Assembly: GCF_000744785.1 (NCBI RefSeq)
Contig: NZ_JQMO01000003.1
Coordinates: 682,001 to 746,000, forward strand
Source: Kitasatospora azatica KCTC 9699
GTDB taxonomy: Bacteria > Actinomycetota > Actinomycetes > Streptomycetales > Streptomycetaceae
DNA length: 64,000 nt
Reading direction: 5' to 3'
Shown piece after piece: positions 17,406-25,469 of this stretch. The notes beneath the pieces were generated by a model. That model did no database searches, was not told where the DNA came from, and worked only from the letters and a program-made list of their open reading frames with translations. The position numbers were made by a program, and so were the translations under genes. How positions within the stretch are numbered: the first letter of the stretch is position 1; each line of letters opens with the position of its first letter.

Positions 17406-18575
17406 TCAGCCGGCCGGCACCGGCGCCGCCGGCAGCGCGATCTCGAAGCAGCAGCCGCCCGCGACGTTGCGCACCGAGGCGCGCCCGGCGTGCGCCTCCA
17501 CGATGCCGCGCACGATGGCCAGTCCGAGCCCGGCCCCGGTGTCCCCGTGGTGCTGGACCGCCCCGGCCCGTGCCTGGTCCCGCACCACGCGGGGCGTCCG
17601 CGCGGTGCCGCCGCGCCAGCCGGTCTCGAAGACCCGCTCCAGGTCGCCGTCCGGGATGCCGCCGCAGCCGTCGGTCACCGAGAGCACCACCTCGTCGGCC
17701 TCCCGCCGGGCCGCGACCGCGACCACCCCGTCGGCGGGCGTCGAGCGGATCGCGTTGATCAGCAGGTTGCCCAGCACCCGGGTGATCTCCCGACCGTCCA
17801 CCTGCACCGGCGCCGGCTCGACCGGCTCGCCGCGCAGCTGCACGCCGCGTTCGCGGGCCAGCGGGTAGGCGCCGGCGATGGCGTCACCGACCAGGTCGTA
17901 GACGGAGACCCGGGCCAGGCTGAGGGTCAGCGCGCCGGCCTGGATCCGGGAGAGTTCGAAGAGGTCGTCCACCATGCCGGTGAGCCGGTCGACTTCGGTG
18001 CGGATCCGGGCGTGGTAGCGGGCCGGGTCCTCGGCCACGCCGTCCTCGAGCGACTCGGCCATCGCCCGCAGCCCGGCCAGCGGGGTGCGCAGGTCGTGCG
18101 AGATCCAGGCGACCAGCTCGCGCCGGGACGATTCCAGGGCCTGCTCGCGCTGCCGGGACTCGGCCAACCTGGCGCTGGTGGCGGCGAGTTCGGCGCTCAG
18201 CTCGGCGAGTTCGGCGCCCAGTGGGCCGTCCGGTGCGGCGAATCCGCTGTCGCTGCCGACGGTGCGCGCGGCCAGGGTCAACGCCCGGCTTCCGGCGACC
18301 ACTTGGCGGCCCAGCAGGGCGGCCGTGAGCAGCGAGACCACGGCCGCCATGCAGGTCACCGTGATCACCACGCCGAGGTCGTGCTGGGAGAGGAACATCG
18401 CCTGCGCGACGGCGAGCGTGCCGGCCGTCATCGCGAGCACGGTGACCACGACGACGGCGAAGAGCGAGAGCGCCACCGAGCGGCGGCGCAACTGCCGTAC
18501 GGCGGGCCAGCCGACGAGCCCGGCGGCGCCGGCGCCGAGGGCCGCGAACAGGGCGATCAGCAACAGGTCCTTCAC
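17406..18575 (-). CDS. Two-component sensor histidine kinase
   Basis: 389 residues. Three hydrophobic segments (about 4-24, 35-60, 66-88) with almost no external loop suggest sensing within the membrane. A HAMP-like helix and coiled region (100-150) lead to the DHp domain with WISHDLRTPLAGLR (His160 phosphorylated). The HATPase domain has LLINAIRSTP (N box), DGCGGIP (G1) and GAGLGLAIVRGI (G2). An insert of about 20 residues (RTPRVVRDQARAGAVQHHGD) lies between G1 and G2. It starts inside the regulator stop (ATGA overlap at 18572-18575), so the two are translationally coupled. Inferred to control the glycan set through the regulator. Confidence 0.95.
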   Translation of the reverse strand: MKDLLLIALFAALGAGAAGLVGWPAVRQLRRRSVALSLFAVVVVTVLAMTAGTLAVAQAMFLSQHDLGVVITVTCMAAVVSLLTAALLGRQVVAGSRALTLAARTVGSDSGFAAPDGPLGAELAELSAELAATSARLAESRQREQALESSRRELVAWISHDLRTPLAGLRAMAESLEDGVAEDPARYHARIRTEVDRLTGMVDDLFELSRIQAGALTLSLARVSVYDLVGDAIAGAYPLARERGVQLRGEPVEPAPVQVDGREITRVLGNLLINAIRSTPADGVVAVAARREADEVVLSVTDGCGGIPDGDLERVFETGWRGGTARTPRVVRDQARAGAVQHHGDTGAGLGLAIVRGIVEAHAGRASVRNVAGGCCFEIALPAAPVPAG

Positions 18576-19291
18576 GCCGCCGCACCTCCGGCCGGGTCGA
18601 AGCGGTAGCCGACGCCCCAGACGGTGCTGATCAGCCGGGGCATCCCCGGATCGTCCTCGACCTTCTCGCGCAGCCGGCGGACGTGCACCGTGACGGTGGA
18701 CAGGTCGCCGAAGTCCCAGCCCCAGACCTTCTGCATCAGCTCCTCCCGGCCGAACGCCGCGCCCGGGTGCTTGACGAAGAACATCAAAAGATCGAACTCC
18801 CTTTGGGTCAGGGCCAGTTCACGGTCACCTCGGAAGGCCCGGCGACCTGACTGATCGAGTGTCAGATCGCCCGCGCGCAGGTTCACGGCGTCGACCACCG
18901 GCGCCGCCACGTGGCGGCGCAGCACGGCCCCGATCCGCAGCACCAGTTCACGCGGGCTGAACGGCTTGGTCACGTAGTCGTCGGCGCCGAGCTCGAGTCC
19001 GAGGATCCGCTCGGCCTCCTCGCCCTTGGCGGTGAGCATCACCACGGCCGGTCCGGGCGGCTCGGCCCGCAGTCGGCGGCAGACCTCCAGGCCGTCCAGT
19101 CCGGGCAGCATCAGGTCGAGCACCACCAGGTCGGGCTTGCCCTGTGCGGCGCGTTCCAGCGCGGTCAGGCCGTCGGCGGCGCGGTCGACCAGGTAGCCGG
19201 CGCGCTGCAGGTAGCCGGTGACCACTTCGGCCACGGTGGGGTCGTCGTCCACCACCAGGATGCGGGCGGTGGGCGCAGGGAGTTCTGTCAC
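18572..19291 (-). CDS. OmpR/PhoB-type response regulator
   Basis: 239 residues. The receiver domain (9-122) has the acidic pocket DDD (15-17), phospho-acceptor Asp59 in LVVLDLMLPG and Lys in YVTKPFSP. The C-terminal winged helix (about 140-232) has LTQREFDLLMFFVKHPG and the wing region STVTVHVRRLREKV. Start is GTG 19291, because TATCCT lies exactly seven bases upstream, giving a leaderless mRNA like the other genes of the set. OmpR-type regulators bind direct repeats of about 11 bp. Such a repeat sits between this gene and the divergent glycosyltransferase, and before three further loci here, so it is the likely activator and autoregulates. Confidence 0.96.
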   Translation of the reverse strand: MTELPAPTARILVVDDDPTVAEVVTGYLQRAGYLVDRAADGLTALERAAQGKPDLVVLDLMLPGLDGLEVCRRLRAEPPGPAVVMLTAKGEEAERILGLELGADDYVTKPFSPRELVLRIGAVLRRHVAAPVVDAVNLRAGDLTLDQSGRRAFRGDRELALTQREFDLLMFFVKHPGAAFGREELMQKVWGWDFGDLSTVTVHVRRLREKVEDDPGMPRLISTVWGVGYRFDPAGGAAA

Positions 19292-19298
19292 GGGTTCG

Positions 19299-19398
19299 AG
19301 GATAGGCAGCGCGGCGGGCGTCCTGGGGCTGATGGGCTGGTCGTAGGACTTCCGTAAGGTGCCGCTGCACTGCCCCGGGCCCTTGCGGTGCCTAGCGT
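19299..19398. promoter_or_regulatory. Site B: divergent leaderless promoters sharing one regulator site
   Basis: Leftward -10 TATCCT (minus strand of 19299-19304), seven bases before GTG 19291. Rightward -10 TAGCGT (19393-19398), seven bases before GTG 19406. The site TCGTAGGACTTCCGTAAG (19341-19358; minus strand CTTACGGAAGTCCTACGA) is centred about 59 bp from one start and 56 bp from the other. Confidence 0.75.
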
Positions 19399-19405
19399 GG
19401 GAGGC

Positions 19406-20737
19406 GTGACTCTCCCCTCTCCTTCCGTCGATGTCGTGCTGCCCTGCCTGGACGAGGCGGCCGCGCTGCCCTGGGTGCTCGGCCGGATCCCGCCGGGCTG
19501 GCGGCCCATCGTGGTCGACAACGGCTCCCGGGACGGCTCGGCCGAGCTGGCCCGCTCGCTGGGCGCCACGGTGCGCCACGAACCGCGCCGGGGCTTCGGT
19601 GCCGCCTGCCACACGGGGCTGCTGGCAGCCACCGCCGATCTCGTCTGCTTCCTGGACTGCGACGGCTCGCTGGACCCGGCCCAGCTGCCCCGGGTGGTCG
19701 ACCCGGTCCTGGCCGGGACCGCCGATCTGGTCCTGGGCCGCCGCCGGCCGACCGCACCTGGCGCCTGGCCGCCGCACGCGCGGCTGGCCAACGCAGTGCT
19801 GGCGCGGCGACTGCGCGCGCGCACCGGCTTCCCGCTGCACGACCTCGGCCCGATGCGCGCCGCCCGTCGCGACCGGCTGCTGGCGCTCGGCCTGGGCGAC
19901 CGCCGCTCCGGCTACCCGCTGGAGATGGTGCTCACCGGCACGGCGGCCGGGCTGCGGATCGGCGAGGTGGACGTGGACTACCGCCCGCGCGCGGGCCGCT
20001 CCAAGGTGACCGGCACGCTGCGCGGCACCCGGCAGGCGGTGCGCGACATGCGCGCGGTGCTGGCCGCGCCGCCGCCCACCCTGCTGGTGATCGCCAAGGC
20101 ACCCGTCCCCGGGCGGGTGAAGACCCGGCTCACCCCGCCGTTCACCCCCGAGCAGGCCGCGGCGCTGGCCCGGGCCGCGCTCACGGACACCTTGCGCACC
20201 CTGGGAACGGTGCCCGCCGGGCGTCGGATCCTGGTGCTCGACGGCGCCGCGCAGGACTCCTGGCTGCCACCCGGCTGGACGGTGCTGCCGCAGGTGGCGG
20301 GCGGGCTGGACGCACGGCTGGCGGCCGCGTTCGGGCACGCCCCGGCGGACGCGCCCGCGCTGCTGGTGGGGATGGACACCCCGCAGCTGTCGGCGGCCGC
20401 GCTGGCCGAGCCGTTGTCGGCGGCCGCCCGCGCGGGGGCCGACGCCTGGTTCGGGCCGGCTGCCGACGGCGGCTTCTGGGCGCTGGGCCTGGCCCGGCCG
20501 AGCGCCGCGCTCGCCGAACAGCTGCTGCTCGGTGTGCCGATGTCCACCCCGCAGACGGGCGCCCTGCTGCTGGCCCGACTGGCGGCGGCCGGACTGCGGG
20601 TGACCCGGCTGCCCGAGCTGCGGGACGTCGACACCGCCGAGGACGCCGCCGAGGTGGCGAGGCTGGCGCCGGACAGCGCGTTCGCCACGTGCTGGCGGGC
20701 CGCTCCGCGCGGACCGGTTGCGCGGGTGCGCCGGTGA
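19406..20737 (+). CDS. GT2 glycosyltransferase fused to a DUF2064 (TIGR04282) domain
   Basis: 443-residue two-domain protein. The N-terminal half is a GT-A family 2 transferase (DVVLPCLDEAAALPWVLG, VVDNGSRDGS, and FLDCDGS as the metal DxD, Asp84-Asp86), like dolichyl-phosphate mannose synthases. From about residue 223 (LLVIAKAPVPGRVKTRLTPP) the DUF2064 domain follows, a nucleotidyltransferase-like fold with GMDTPQL and GPAADGGFWALGL. Such fusions may couple making and using a sugar nucleotide. Start GTG 19406 is chosen from the -10 spacing; a GTG six codons upstream is also in frame. The stop overlaps the methyltransferase start (GTGA), so they form an operon. Confidence 0.9.
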   Translation: MTLPSPSVDVVLPCLDEAAALPWVLGRIPPGWRPIVVDNGSRDGSAELARSLGATVRHEPRRGFGAACHTGLLAATADLVCFLDCDGSLDPAQLPRVVDPVLAGTADLVLGRRRPTAPGAWPPHARLANAVLARRLRARTGFPLHDLGPMRAARRDRLLALGLGDRRSGYPLEMVLTGTAAGLRIGEVDVDYRPRAGRSKVTGTLRGTRQAVRDMRAVLAAPPPTLLVIAKAPVPGRVKTRLTPPFTPEQAAALARAALTDTLRTLGTVPAGRRILVLDGAAQDSWLPPGWTVLPQVAGGLDARLAAAFGHAPADAPALLVGMDTPQLSAAALAEPLSAAARAGADAWFGPAADGGFWALGLARPSAALAEQLLLGVPMSTPQTGALLLARLAAAGLRVTRLPELRDVDTAEDAAEVARLAPDSAFATCWRAAPRGPVARVRR

Positions 20738-21447
20738 GCCCGGTCGTGAGCCCGGCCGCGAACCCGGCCGCGAACCTGGTCGCCGATACCCCCACCGCCG
20801 CCCGCCCCTGGGTGGACGACCCGTTCGCGGAGGCCATGCGAACCGGGCGCGGCCCGCTCTGGCTGCGCCGGGCCGACGGCGGTCGACACCACCTCGACGT
20901 GGAGCGCTGGTGCGCCCCACCCGACGCCGCCGACCGGGGTCTGCTGCTGCGCTGTCTGGCCGGCGCAGTGCCGGTGCTGGACATCGGCTGCGGTCCCGGC
21001 CGGCTGGTCACCGAGCTGCTGGCGCTCGGCCTGCCCGCCCTCGGTGTGGACCTGACCGGCGCCGCTGTGGCCCGCACCCGGGGCCTGGGCGGCGCGGCGC
21101 TGTGCCGCTCGGTCTTCGACCGGCTGCCGGGTGAGGGCCGCTGGGGCACGGCGCTGCTGGCCGACGGCAACCTCGGCATCGGCGGCGATCCGCACACCCT
21201 GCTCACCCGGGTCGCCGAGCTGCTCGCTCCGGGCGGCACGCTGCTGGCCGAGGTCGAGCCGGGCACGGTCGACGAACGGGTGACCGTCCGGGTGGAGGAC
21301 GCCACCGGCCGCACCGGGCCGGCCTTCCAGTGGGCCCGGCTCGGCGCGGACGCGGCGCTGCGGCTGGCCCGGGCGGCCGGGCTGCACGAGGTGGAGCGCT
21401 GGACGGTGGCGGGTCGGCACTTCGTCGGAGTACGGCGCCGGGAGTGA
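20734..21447 (+). CDS. Class I SAM-dependent methyltransferase
   Basis: 237 residues. The AdoMet-binding motif VPVLDIGCGPG is at 79-89, with the acidic loop after strand two in ALGVDLTG and a post-I motif near ALLADGNLGI. The N-terminus is Ala/Pro-rich (MSPVVSPAANPAANLVADTP) and precedes a segment WVDDPFAEAMRTGRGPLWLRR that may contact substrate. The GTG at 20734 overlaps the glycosyltransferase stop by four bases, so translation is coupled. Likely methylates a sugar or lipid intermediate of the same pathway; the target is inferred from position only. Confidence 0.9.
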   Translation: MSPVVSPAANPAANLVADTPTAARPWVDDPFAEAMRTGRGPLWLRRADGGRHHLDVERWCAPPDAADRGLLLRCLAGAVPVLDIGCGPGRLVTELLALGLPALGVDLTGAAVARTRGLGGAALCRSVFDRLPGEGRWGTALLADGNLGIGGDPHTLLTRVAELLAPGGTLLAEVEPGTVDERVTVRVEDATGRTGPAFQWARLGADAALRLARAAGLHEVERWTVAGRHFVGVRRRE

Positions 21448-21529
21448 ACGGATGCGGGCCGCCACGGGATGGGTCACGGTGGAGAGGACAGCCGCGCACC
21501 GCCGCCCTGACCCGCCCGTGGAGGTCCCC

Positions 21530-21748
21530 ATGTCCGAGCACACCTACCGGCTGACCGAGATCGTCGGCTCCTCGCACGAGAGCACCGACGCCGCGATCCG
21601 CAACGCGCTGGCCCGCGCGAACCAGACGCTGCGCAACATCGACTGGTTCGAGGTGGTCCAGGTCCGCGGACACGTCGGTGACGGCGAGATCAAGCACTAC
21701 CAGGTGACCATCAAGGTGGGCTTCCGGCTGGACGACCCGACCGCCTGA
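21530..21748 (+). CDS. Dodecin family flavin-binding protein
   Basis: 72-residue dodecin. Family members form hollow dodecamers that store riboflavin, lumichrome or FMN. The sequence shows the SxxSxxxAI pattern (VGSSHESTDAAIRNALARA), the flavin-stacking Trp in NIDWFEVVQVRG and the final strand KHYQVTIKVGFRLDD. GTGGAGG lies five bases before ATG 21530. It follows the methyltransferase by 82 bases and is convergent with the GT87 gene; the gap between holds short CCCTGACGCCCAGCC-like repeats. Its link to the glycan genes is probably only positional. Confidence 0.93.
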   Translation: MSEHTYRLTEIVGSSHESTDAAIRNALARANQTLRNIDWFEVVQVRGHVGDGEIKHYQVTIKVGFRLDDPTA

Positions 21749-21803
21749 CGCCCAGCCGACCCTGACGCCCAGCCGGCCCTGACGACTCAGCCGCCCCTGA
21801 CAC

Positions 21804-23186
21804 TCAGTCAGTCGCGGGTGCGGCAGCGCGGTACCGCAGGCAGCCGTACCGCACTGCCGCACCCGCCAGCACCAGCGCCAACGCCGCGCCGTACGCGGGA
21901 AGTTGGACATCGCTTCCGTACAGGTAGGCGGCCTGCCCGGCCGCCGGTACCGCCAGCCACTCCCACCGGCCGGCCAGGCCCACCAGGGCGACCAGCAGCA
22001 GCCCGTACCACGGGTACGCCGGTGTCAGCGCGAGCAGCGCCGTCCCGGTCACCAGCAGCGCGCCCTGCCAGGGCCGTCGCGGATCCCCCCATCGGAGCAC
22101 CGCCAGCACCGCGCCCAGCACCACGATCCCGGCGCCGGCCGCCGCCAGCGAGTCCGGCAGCAGCACCCGCAGCAGACCGAACCGCTGCACCGCCCGGGAG
22201 TCGTACCCCTCCTCGCGCAGATAGCCGGGCAGGAACCCGAGCACCCTGTGTCCCGAGAGCAGCAGGTACGGCAGGTAGCTGAGCAGGAAGACACCCAGCG
22301 CGACCGCCGGTAGCCGCAGGTCCCGCCAGGCCGGCCGGCGTCGCAGCACGCCCGCCAACGCGCCGGGCAGGACCAGCGCCGGAACCAGCTTCACCGCCGC
22401 CGCCGCGCCCAGCAGCGCGCCGCCACCCCGGAGCCGCCCGCGCGCCGTCAACGCCAGTCCCCCGACGGCCAGTAGCGCCCCGAGGGTGTCCACATGCGCG
22501 TCGTTCACCGCCCAGACCGCCACCCCGGGGAACCACCCCCACAGCGCCGCGCGCCGCCGCCGCTCCGGCGGCAGCACCACCAGCAGCAGCGCCGTGCAGG
22601 CCACCGCGAGCAGCGCCCCGCCCGCCTGCGCGGCCCGCACCCCGTGCCCGTGCGCCACCGCGTGCAGGCCGAGGAACCAGACCTCGGCGACGGGCGGGTA
22701 GATGGTCACCACCGAGGGCCGGTTGAGGTGGCTGCAGAAGCCGGGCGCGGCCCGCCGCAGGTCCCAGCCCGCGCAGTCGCCGCCGACCGGGAAGAGCTCC
22801 GGCGCCTTGGCTCGCAGTCCGGCCAGCTCGGGGGCGTCCGGCGGGTACGCGTAGGGCGAGTGCCCGGCCGCCTGCACCTGCCCGTCCCACAGGTACCGGT
22901 AGGCGTCGTCACTGGTCCGCGGCGCCGCCAGCAGGCCGGTCACGGCCACCGCCACCGAGCCGGCCAGCACCAGCGCGGCCACCCAGCGCCGGGGCACCCG
23001 CCACAGCGCGAGCAGGGCGAGCGCGAAGAGCCCGAGGTCCAGCGGGTACCAGAGGGAGAGCGGCTCGCGATGGCCGAGCGTGCCGCCGCTGGTGAAGGTG
23101 AGCGCCAGGGCGGCGACCAACGCGGCCAGGGCGGCCACAGCGGCGGCCGGCCAGGCCAGGGAGGGCAGGAGACGGTTGACGGACAC
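21804..23186 (-). CDS. GT87/DUF2029-type polyprenyl-sugar-dependent membrane glycosyltransferase
   Basis: 460-residue GT-C fold protein with about 10-12 transmembrane segments. After the first two helices the outward loop SDDAYRYLWDGQVQAAGHSPYAYPP holds the acidic pair and DG motif typical of alpha-mannosyltransferases using polyprenyl-phospho-mannose. A Cys pair (GGDCAGW, GFCSH) in the following loop may form a disulphide outside. Start GTG 23186; CAGGGT lies six bases upstream as a weak -10. Site C is centred about 59 bp upstream, tying it to the two-component system. It probably adds a hexose outside the membrane to a lipid or protein made by this cluster. Confidence 0.87.
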   Translation of the reverse strand: MSVNRLLPSLAWPAAAVAALAALVAALALTFTSGGTLGHREPLSLWYPLDLGLFALALLALWRVPRRWVAALVLAGSVAVAVTGLLAAPRTSDDAYRYLWDGQVQAAGHSPYAYPPDAPELAGLRAKAPELFPVGGDCAGWDLRRAAPGFCSHLNRPSVVTIYPPVAEVWFLGLHAVAHGHGVRAAQAGGALLAVACTALLLVVLPPERRRRAALWGWFPGVAVWAVNDAHVDTLGALLAVGGLALTARGRLRGGGALLGAAAAVKLVPALVLPGALAGVLRRRPAWRDLRLPAVALGVFLLSYLPYLLLSGHRVLGFLPGYLREEGYDSRAVQRFGLLRVLLPDSLAAAGAGIVVLGAVLAVLRWGDPRRPWQGALLVTGTALLALTPAYPWYGLLLVALVGLAGRWEWLAVPAAGQAAYLYGSDVQLPAYGAALALVLAGAAVRYGCLRYRAAAPATD

Positions 23187-23235
23187 ACCGTCACCCTGCC
23201 ATCCGGGACGCCGTGCGGCCCGGTCCGACCACGCA

Positions 23236-23253
23236 CCGTACGACTTCCGTAAG
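23236..23253 (-). promoter_or_regulatory. Site C: OmpR-type direct repeat before the GT87 gene
   Basis: Minus strand CTTACGGAAGTCGTACGG, two half-sites 11 bp apart, centred about 59 bp before GTG 23186. It matches Site D in 17 of 18 bases. Confidence 0.72.
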
Positions 23254-23273
23254 GCGCGGTGGGACGGCCTGCT

Positions 23274-23798
23274 TCAGTAACGCCAGTGCGGCTTGCCGGA
23301 GACCTCGGCGCAGGTGATCATGCGGCCGGCGGCGTCGTGGGTGGAGCGCCCGAGGTCGGCGTCGCGGCAGAACTCCCCTGCGCGGTAGCAGGTTCCGGAG
23401 TTGGAGACGATCTCGCAGCCGGCCGGCGCAGCGGAGGTCCGGGGGGCCGAGGCCGTGGTCGCCGCCATGGTCGCCGCCGTGGTCGCGCCCGTGGTCGCCG
23501 GGTGCGTGACCGGGGCCGGATGCGTGCTGGGCGCGGCGGGCGGCTGAGTGCTGGGCGCCGTCGTCGGGACGGGCGCCGAGGTCTCCGGAGCGGCGGAGCT
23601 CGGGCTGGTGCTCGGGCTGGTGCTCGGGCTGGTGCTCGGGCCGGCACTGGGGCTCGCGCTCGCGCTCGGGGCCGAGCTCGCCGAGGACGCTCCGGCCCCC
23701 GCCGGCGCCGCTGCGGGATCGCACCCCGCAGCGAACAGCACCACCGTCACCACCCCGGCCAGTGCGGCGGCGAAGGTGCGAGGTGGAATCCGGGACAT
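23274..23798 (-). CDS. Lipoprotein with Ser/Thr/Pro-rich stalk and Cys-rich C-terminal domain
   Basis: 174 residues. The signal peptide ends in the lipobox LFAAGC (Cys26 lipidated). Residues 27-125 are a low-complexity stalk with SPSTSPSTSPS and TTAATMAATTA runs, likely O-glycosylated. The last 45 residues, CEIVSNSGTCYRAGEFCRD...GRMITCAEVSGKPHWRY, form a compact domain with four Cys, the small CYxAGQFC-type module found at the end of many actinobacterial exported proteins. ATG 23798 follows CCGATGTCCC without a clear ribosome site, so the start is less sure. Function unknown; a surface sensor or wall-binding protein is plausible. Confidence 0.75.
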   Translation of the reverse strand: MSRIPPRTFAAALAGVVTVVLFAAGCDPAAAPAGAGASSASSAPSASASPSAGPSTSPSTSPSTSPSSAAPETSAPVPTTAPSTQPPAAPSTHPAPVTHPATTGATTAATMAATTASAPRTSAAPAGCEIVSNSGTCYRAGEFCRDADLGRSTHDAAGRMITCAEVSGKPHWRY

Positions 23799-23908
23799 CG
23801 GTTCTCCAGAGTGTGTCGAAAGCGTGGAAAACCAGCAGCGTATGAGTACTTGTCATATCGCATGCCCGGAGTCATGCATTCGTTACCAGGCGACTACCGC
23901 TCGCTTCC

Positions 23909-24130
23909 GTGCTCGCGGGCGAAGGCGGTCAGGTGCTGGAGGGCGTGCGTGGTGGAGTCGGGGGCGAAGGCGCCCCCGAGGACGACGCCGCCTGCGCGGC
24001 ACTGGCCCACTTCGCCCTGGAGACCGTCAACCTCGCCCGCGGCCAGGCTGATCCGCGTCAGACCGTGCACCGCGCCTTCGACCTGCTGGAACGCGGCTGG
24101 CCGGCAGCCGCGCACGGTCCCGCGGTGTGA
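23909..24130 (+). other. Possible small gene or gene remnant
   Basis: Open stretch of 73 codons starting at GTG and ending HGPAV. The second half (DDAACAALAHFALETVNLARGQADPRQTVHRAFDLLERGW) has strong coding-type third-position GC and helical character; the first half is poor. No ribosome site is clear. It may be the 3' remnant of a larger gene or a small real gene before the SLATT gene. An equally long frame on the opposite strand (23894-24115) has worse codon use. The rest of 23799-24188 shows nothing. Confidence 0.35.
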
Positions 24131-24188
24131 GACCCTACGGTCGGTCAGAAGTCGCAGGGGTGTCGCGCGCTGGGAGCGGTGGGGGCTG

Positions 24189-24674
24189 ATGGGTTTGAGC
24201 GGGCAGGTGGGAGTGGGGCTGCCTCCGCTGGAGACTGCTGGTCACCTCTTGGAGAAGATTCGGCAGGGCAACGTCTACGCCCGGAGCAGGAAGAAGCGTT
24301 TCCGCCTGGCCTCTTCGGCGTTGAAGGTGCTGACGCTCTCGCTGTCCGCCGCCTCGACGATCATCCTCGGCCTGCAGAGCCTGAACCTCTGGGCCGGCGT
24401 GGCCTTCGCCCTCGTGGCACTGGTCACCCTGCTGGGGGCCGTTGAGTCGTTCTTCAACTGGAGATCGCGCTGGGTGCTGATGGAGGAGACGCAGTACCGG
24501 TTCCGGCGTCTGGCCGACGACCTCGAATACCTCATCGCGTCAACGCCCGCCGCCGACCTCGGCTACGACCGGCTGCAGCCGGTCTTCGACGAGTACCAGA
24601 GCGTCTGGGCGCACCTGGGCGAGCGTTGGCTGCAGGAGCGCCGCACGCTGCCCTCCTCCTCCGGGAGCCAATGA
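24189..24674 (+). CDS. SLATT-domain (DUF4231-like) two-TM protein
   Basis: 161 residues. A cytosolic helix (ETAGHLLEKIRQGNVYARSR) precedes two transmembrane helices, about 46-63 and 67-89, then a helix EETQYRFRRLADDLEYLI and a C-terminal helix. This is the SLATT layout, a predicted pore-forming effector class often encoded with SMODS nucleotidyltransferases or SLOG sensors in antiphage modules. Here no nucleotidyltransferase or SLOG gene is adjacent; only a short uncertain gene upstream and a TetR regulator downstream. It may be a solitary SLATT protein, many of which exist in Streptomyces. ATG 24189 with G-rich upstream bases. Confidence 0.78.
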   Translation: MGLSGQVGVGLPPLETAGHLLEKIRQGNVYARSRKKRFRLASSALKVLTLSLSAASTIILGLQSLNLWAGVAFALVALVTLLGAVESFFNWRSRWVLMEETQYRFRRLADDLEYLIASTPAADLGYDRLQPVFDEYQSVWAHLGERWLQERRTLPSSSGSQ

Positions 24675-24689
24675 ACCGTCGCGGTTAGT

Positions 24690-24728
24690 GCAAGTGCTCT
24701 CTCATCATTGGAGTCCACTTGCTATGGT
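24690..24728. promoter_or_regulatory. Inverted repeat and leaderless promoter of the TetR gene
   Basis: GCAAGTG (24690-24696) and CACTTGC (24716-24722), perfect 7-bp arms with a 19-base spacer. The right arm abuts the -10 TATGGT (24723-24728), which is six bases before ATG 24735. This is a likely autoregulatory operator. Confidence 0.55.
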
Positions 24729-24734
24729 GGGGTC

Positions 24735-25358
24735 ATGCAGGACATGGCACCGAAGGCACCCCGGAGCGCGAACGGCCGCGCCAACCAGAAGCTGCGGACG
24801 CGGGCGGCGATCGTCTCGGCCGCGGTCGAGCTGATGCGTACCGGCGGCGAGGTGACCATGCCCGAGGTCGCCAAGTCCGCCCTGGTGTCCGAGGCCACCG
24901 CCTACCGCTACTTCCCCGACCTGGCCAGCCTGCTCCAGGAGTCCATGGTCGGCGAGTGGCCGACCCCGGAAGAGGCGCTGCGCGCCGTCGCCGACTCCAC
25001 CGACCCCGTGGAGCGGGTCGCTGCCGCGACGGAGCACCTGCTGCGACAGGTCCTGGCGTACCAGGGCGCCACCCGCGCCATGATCGCGGCCACCATCACC
25101 CGCCCCGGAGCCGGCACCACCCGCCCCGCGCTGCGCATCGGGCTCATCGACCACGCTCTGGCCCCGCTGGCGGACTCCCCCGGCACCGACCCCGCCACCC
25201 TGGCCCAGCTGAAGCGGGACCTCGCCGTCGTGATGAGCGCCGAGACCCTCTTCACCCTGACCGACCTGCTGCACCTCGACCCCGAGGACGCCATCACCAG
25301 CGCCGTCCACACCGCCACCACCCTCACCCGCGCAGCTGTCGGCGCCGAGCGTTCCTGA
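24735..25358 (+). CDS. TetR-family transcriptional regulator
   Basis: 207 residues. The N-terminal HTH (about 17-63) reads LRTRAAIVSAAVELMRTGG, then MPEVAKSALVSEATAYRYFPDLASLL with the family recognition helix. The rest is the helical ligand/dimer domain. The start at ATG 24735 is supported by TATGGT six bases upstream, that is, a leaderless transcript. It is followed 111 bases later by the orphan Kup C-terminal fragment on the same strand, which may once have been its target. The intervening bases hold repeats of CACCGTCACCC type. Ligand unknown. Confidence 0.92.
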   Translation: MQDMAPKAPRSANGRANQKLRTRAAIVSAAVELMRTGGEVTMPEVAKSALVSEATAYRYFPDLASLLQESMVGEWPTPEEALRAVADSTDPVERVAAATEHLLRQVLAYQGATRAMIAATITRPGAGTTRPALRIGLIDHALAPLADSPGTDPATLAQLKRDLAVVMSAETLFTLTDLLHLDPEDAITSAVHTATTLTRAAVGAERS

Positions 25359-25469
25359 CGCACCGTCACCCCAGCCCCGCCTGCGGCACCGTCACCCACC
25401 GGCCGTCACCCACCGGTCTGCGGACGGCCGGCCCGCCACCGCAGGCGCCGCGCGCGGTCGTCTCGGCCC

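Noticed and set aside
23894..24115. Minus-strand 73-codon frame as the real gene instead of the plus-strand one.
   Set aside because: Third-position GC in the shared region favours the plus strand; neither is certain.
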